Of a stretch of 8,585 bases of DNA, positions 5,711 to 8,585 are shown in pieces (positions within the stretch are counted from its first letter, which is position 1; every line of letters begins with the position of its first letter). The notes below the pieces were generated by a model. It searched no databases and had not been told where the DNA came from. It was given only the letters and a program-made list of their open reading frames with translations. The position numbers and the translations under genes were made by a program. Origin of the DNA: an uncultured Oribacterium sp. (GTDB lineage Bacteria > Bacillota > Clostridia > Lachnospirales > Lachnospiraceae); contig CALAOB010000047.1 in NCBI GenBank assembly GCA_937927445.1, positions 1 to 8,585 of the forward strand. The letters are read 5' to 3'.

Positions 5711-6790
5711 ATGAAGGAAAATCAGCTTTTAGTAAATGTTCTGCCGTCACCGACCTATAACTGGCTCCGGATGAACGACGCAGATGTGAAGGTACCGGGC
5801 AATGCTGTCGAGGGTAATCCGATGGTGACCCGGACCGCCGATGTCACCGCGACGGTAACGGATTATACCGAGATCCAGGATATCGCCGGCGGCATGGGCT
5901 ATGATTTCGATACCTATATGAAGCATTCGGACGCAGATGTTCTGAAGCTTCAGATCGGCCGTGGTGAGAAGGCCGCACAGCCGGTGCATATCGAGTTCGA
6001 TTACGCAAAGGACTGTGCAGACGTGAATGCCGTCTACATTGACGCAGACGAAGGAAGTGAGCTTGTCGTCGTGATGGATTTCCGCTCTGCCGCAGAGGCC
6101 GCCGGCTTCGCCGCGGTACAGACGAAGATCCACGTGGCGAAGGACGCACGTGTACTGTTTGTGCAGATCCAGCGCCTCGGCCAGGGCTTCCGCTTCCTGA
6201 ACGACGTGGCCGCGAAGACAGAGGAGAACGCCAGCTTCGAGCAGATCGAGCTCATCCTCGGCGGCGCGGACACCTACCAGGGTTCCCGTACTGACCTCGT
6301 CGGTGCGCACAGTACGCTGAAGACCGATATCGGCTATCTTCTGAAGAACCAGGAGCATCTCGACATGAACTACATCGCGAACCACATCGGCCGGAAAACC
6401 GAGTGCGCGATCGATGTGAAGGGCGTGCTCCGCGATGAGGCACACAAGCTCTTCCGTGGCACGATCGACCTTCGGAAAGGCGCGAAGGGTGCCCTCGGAA
6501 ACGAGCTCGAGGATGTGCTTCTGATGGATGACCACGTCATCAACCAGACCATCCCGGTCATCCTCTGCGACGAGGAGGACGTCGAGGGTAATCACGGTGC
6601 GACGATCGGTCGTATCGATGAGGCCCTGCTGTTCTACCTCGAGTCACGTGGCATGAGCCAGGCTGAGGTCTACGAGATGATGGCCGGAGCCCGCATCGAT
6701 TCGGTGATCCATAAGATTCCGGACGCCGCGACACGTGACCGCGTGTTCGAGGAGCTCAAGGGTCATAAGGAGGAGAGATATGATGACTGA
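5711..6790 (+). CDS. sufD: SufD, scaffold partner of SufB
   Basis: A 359-residue SufD, a paralogue of SufB that forms the SufB-SufD heterodimer and is needed for iron entry in E. coli. The N-terminal LPSPTYNWLRMN resembles the start of clostridial SufD. The core is beta-rich, with RGTIDLRKGAKG (249-260) and the family's histidine, His295, in EGNHGATIG (E. coli His360 region). The C-terminal DEALLFYLESRGMSQAEV (303-320) is the SufC-binding helix pair shared with SufB. It is shorter than E. coli SufD (about 423 residues) but usual for Firmicutes. The ribosome binding site AAGGAGGG (5698-5704) overlaps the sufB stop codon, 6 bases before the ATG, so translation is probably coupled. The 3' end overlaps sufS by 11 bases. 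Confidence 0.95.
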   Translation: MKENQLLVNVLPSPTYNWLRMNDADVKVPGNAVEGNPMVTRTADVTATVTDYTEIQDIAGGMGYDFDTYMKHSDADVLKLQIGRGEKAAQPVHIEFDYAKDCADVNAVYIDADEGSELVVVMDFRSAAEAAGFAAVQTKIHVAKDARVLFVQIQRLGQGFRFLNDVAAKTEENASFEQIELILGGADTYQGSRTDLVGAHSTLKTDIGYLLKNQEHLDMNYIANHIGRKTECAIDVKGVLRDEAHKLFRGTIDLRKGAKGALGNELEDVLLMDDHVINQTIPVILCDEEDVEGNHGATIGRIDEALLFYLESRGMSQAEVYEMMAGARIDSVIHKIPDAATRDRVFEELKGHKEERYDD

Positions 6791-8021
6791 AATCACAAGA
6801 GAAGAGCGCCAGCGTGAGGACCGCGAAATCCTGCAGCAGTTCCCGATCCTCGATGGCAGCTTCACCTACCTCGATAATGGTGCGACGACCCAGAAGCCGC
6901 AGTGCGTTCTCGACGCGATGATGCACTACTATACGAAGGAAAACGCAAATCCGATGCGCGGTCTCTACGACCTCTCCATCAAGGCCACCGAGGCCTACGA
7001 GGATGCGCGTGAGACCGTCCGTGCCTTCATCAACGCACGCTCCCACGAGGAGATCGTCTTCACGCGGAACGCCACCGAGAGCCTGAACCTCGTGGCGTAC
7101 ACCTACGGACGCGCGTTTATCAAGGAAGGCGACGAGATCGTCATCACCATCATGGAGCACCACAGCAACATGCTCCCGTGGCAGCAGCTCTGTAAGGAAA
7201 AGGGCGCGAAGCTTACCTACATCCTGCCGGAAGCGGATGGCACGATCACGGAGGAGATGTTCCGCTCCTACATGAACCCGAACGTGAAGCTCGTGGCGAT
7301 GACCCAGGTGTCGAACGTGCTCGGTGTAAAGAACGACATCAAGACCTTCGCCCGCATCGCCCACGAGAACGGCGCGGTCTTCGTATGTGACGGCGCACAG
7401 TCGGTACCTCATATGAAGGTCGACGTACAGGAGCTCGACTGCGATTTCCTGTCCTTCTCCGGTCACAAGGTCTACGGACCGATGGGCATCGGCGTGCTCT
7501 ATGGAAAGCGCGATCTCCTCGACAAGATGCCACCATTCCTCTTCGGCGGCGAGATGATCGAGTATGTCACTACCGAGGGCGCGACCTGGAACGAGCTGCC
7601 ACATAAGTTCGAGGCAGGTACGGTCAATGATGGCGGTGCGGTCGGACTGGCCGCCGCCCTCCGCTTCGTGTCTTCGATCGGCTTCGACCGGATCGAGGAG
7701 CGGGAGCTTCATCTCACGAAGCTGATGATGGAAGAGATGCAGAAGCTGCCGTACGTGCACATCCTCGGATCCACCGACCCGGAGAAGCATCACGGCATCG
7801 TCACCTTCACCGTCGACGGCGTCCACCCGCACGACATCGCGGCGATCTTCGACTCCCACAAGGTCGACATCCGTGCCGGACACCACTGCGCACAGCCGCT
7901 CATGAAGTTCTGCCATACCCCGAGCACGGTACGTGCAAGCATGGGCCTCTACAACACCGAGGAGGATGTACAGCATTTCCTCGATGCCCTGAAGAAGCTG
8001 AGAGAGGAGATGGGTTACTGA
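6780..8021 (+). CDS. sufS: SufS, group II cysteine desulfurase
   Basis: A pyridoxal-phosphate enzyme of 413 residues that takes sulfur from L-cysteine, leaving alanine and an enzyme persulfide. Visible residues are His127 in MEHHSN, Asp204 and Gln207 in CDGAQSVPH, Lys230 in SGHKVYGP (Schiff base) and the catalytic Cys370 in RAGHHCAQP. The short catalytic loop around RAGHHC and full length mark the SufS (type II) group rather than IscS/NifS. An upstream ATG at 6735 in this frame is rejected: it lies deep inside sufD and has no ribosome binding site. AAGGAGG (6767-6773) is 6 bases before the ATG at 6780 and 9 before the one at 6783, so either could start it. The stop overlaps the sufU start by one base. 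Confidence 0.97.
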   Translation: MMTEITREERQREDREILQQFPILDGSFTYLDNGATTQKPQCVLDAMMHYYTKENANPMRGLYDLSIKATEAYEDARETVRAFINARSHEEIVFTRNATESLNLVAYTYGRAFIKEGDEIVITIMEHHSNMLPWQQLCKEKGAKLTYILPEADGTITEEMFRSYMNPNVKLVAMTQVSNVLGVKNDIKTFARIAHENGAVFVCDGAQSVPHMKVDVQELDCDFLSFSGHKVYGPMGIGVLYGKRDLLDKMPPFLFGGEMIEYVTTEGATWNELPHKFEAGTVNDGGAVGLAAALRFVSSIGFDRIEERELHLTKLMMEEMQKLPYVHILGSTDPEKHHGIVTFTVDGVHPHDIAAIFDSHKVDIRAGHHCAQPLMKFCHTPSTVRASMGLYNTEEDVQHFLDALKKLREEMGY

Positions 8022-8488
8022 TGGCGATTACATTCTACAACGAGGTCCTGACGGACCATAACATTCATCCTGCCCATAAGTATAAGATGGAGGACGCAAC
8101 CTACTCCCTCGAGGGCGTGAATCCGAGCTGCGGCGACGACGTCGTGCTCTACATCAAGGTCAACGCGGACAACGTGATCGAGGACGCCTCCTTCGACGGC
8201 GACGGCTGCGCGATCTCCCAGGCCAGCGCCGACATGATGTGCGACCTCATCATCGGAAAGCCGAAGGACGAGGCACTCCGCCTCTCCGAGATATTCCTCC
8301 GCATGATCAAGGGCAAGGTCACCGACGAAGAGAAGGACGAGCTCGAAGAAGCCGGCATCCTCGAGGACATCTCGCACATGCCAGCCCGCGTCAAGTGCGC
8401 GGTGCTCGGCTGGCACACCATGGACCAGATCTTCCAGGACGCAGACGCCGGAAAGGTAGATCAGTACGACGGCAAATTTGAGAAGTGA
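8021..8488 (+). CDS. sufU: SufU, zinc-dependent sulfur acceptor for SufS
   Basis: A 155-residue SufU. In Gram-positive bacteria SufU binds zinc and accepts sulfur from SufS, passing it to SufBCD. It is not itself a scaffold like IscU. Zinc ligands are visible: Cys37 and Asp39 in NPSCGDD, Cys63 in GDGCAISQASADMM and Cys126 in ARVKCAVLGW. The stretch between Cys63 and Cys126 (about 85-122, helical and charged) carries the extra segment that separates SufU from IscU. It is the last gene of the operon, and its ATG shares one base with the sufS stop (TGATG). GAGAGGAG (8002-8009) is 11 bases upstream, a little far, so coupling to sufS is likely. The pairing SufS plus SufU, without SufE or SufA, is normal for Firmicutes. 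Confidence 0.96.
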   Translation: MAITFYNEVLTDHNIHPAHKYKMEDATYSLEGVNPSCGDDVVLYIKVNADNVIEDASFDGDGCAISQASADMMCDLIIGKPKDEALRLSEIFLRMIKGKVTDEEKDELEEAGILEDISHMPARVKCAVLGWHTMDQIFQDADAGKVDQYDGKFEK

Positions 8489-8490
8489 TC

Positions 8491-8516
8491 AAAAGGCACC
8501 CTCCGGGTGCCTTTTT
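8491..8516. terminator. Intrinsic terminator closing the suf operon
   Basis: GGCACCC (8495-8501) and GGGTGCC (8505-8511) form a 7-bp GC-rich stem around TCC, flanked by AAAA on the left (8491-8494) and TTTTT (8512-8516) on the right. It begins 2 bases after the sufU stop. The A-run and T-run make it usable from both strands, so it may also stop a convergent transcript from the right. Confidence 0.95.
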
Positions 8517-8524
8517 AACTTTAT

Positions 8525-8580
8525 AGGAATGTGCATCGATTATGATTTTGACTTAACGTATGTTTGGTTTAAGGAATGTG
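8525..8580. repeat. 9-base direct repeat in the right-edge intergenic region
   Basis: AGGAATGTG occurs at 8525-8533 and 8572-8580, 47 bases apart. A TTGACT (8548-8553) lies between them and could be a -35 for a gene beyond the window, but no convincing -10 is visible 16-18 bases later. The region from 8517 to the end is AT-rich and I see no gene in it. Confidence 0.35.
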
Positions 8581-8585
8581 GATTT

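Noticed and set aside
6735..6779. Upstream start for sufS at 6735
   Set aside because: It lies 55 bases inside sufD and has no Shine-Dalgarno, whereas AAGGAGG at 6767-6773 serves the ATG at 6780 or 6783.

Overview
The window holds eight protein genes, all on the + strand, at high coding density. Codon choice is strongly biased to C/G-ending codons, Shine-Dalgarno sites are strong (AGGAGG-like), and the SUF operon order is sufC-sufB-sufD-sufS-sufU with SufU rather than SufE. Together these suggest a Gram-positive anaerobe of the Clostridia with fairly high GC, possibly Lachnospiraceae. The family-level placement is inference. No mobile element, CRISPR array, tRNA or rRNA was seen.

Layout. Positions 1-164 hold a short direct repeat, a sigma-A type promoter and a leader. 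They precede a gene for a two-S1-domain RNA-binding protein (165-923), which ends in a perfect intrinsic terminator (946-984). Only 14 bases after that terminator starts a rhodanese-TtcA fusion gene (999-2348), which probably makes a tRNA or other RNA thiolation enzyme. It overlaps by 11 bases a PflX-like radical SAM gene (2338-3237). The 281-base gap 3238-3518 is the regulatory region of the SUF operon. It holds a CC-N13-GG dyad resembling an IscR type-2 site, a well spaced promoter (TTGCGG-N17-TATAAT), a terminator-like hairpin whose 5' arm lies on the predicted start of transcription, and a second GC-rich hairpin just before the sufC ribosome binding site. Then come sufC, sufB, sufD, sufS and sufU (3519-8488), with gaps of 18 and 11 bases and overlaps of 11 and 1 bases, closed by a strong terminator (8491-8516). 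The last 69 bases are non-coding and contain a 9-base direct repeat.

How the genes fit together. SufS takes sulfur from cysteine, SufU is the zinc-dependent acceptor, and SufBCD is the ATP-driven scaffold that builds Fe-S clusters. Both genes just upstream encode predicted Fe-S proteins: a TtcA-type enzyme with conserved cysteines plus a sulfur-carrying rhodanese domain, and a radical SAM enzyme. The whole 999-8488 stretch is therefore a sulfur/Fe-S neighbourhood. The SUF operon itself is ordinary. The most interesting parts are the rhodanese-TtcA fusion next to SUF and the compact control region in front of sufC. I found no clearly new system.
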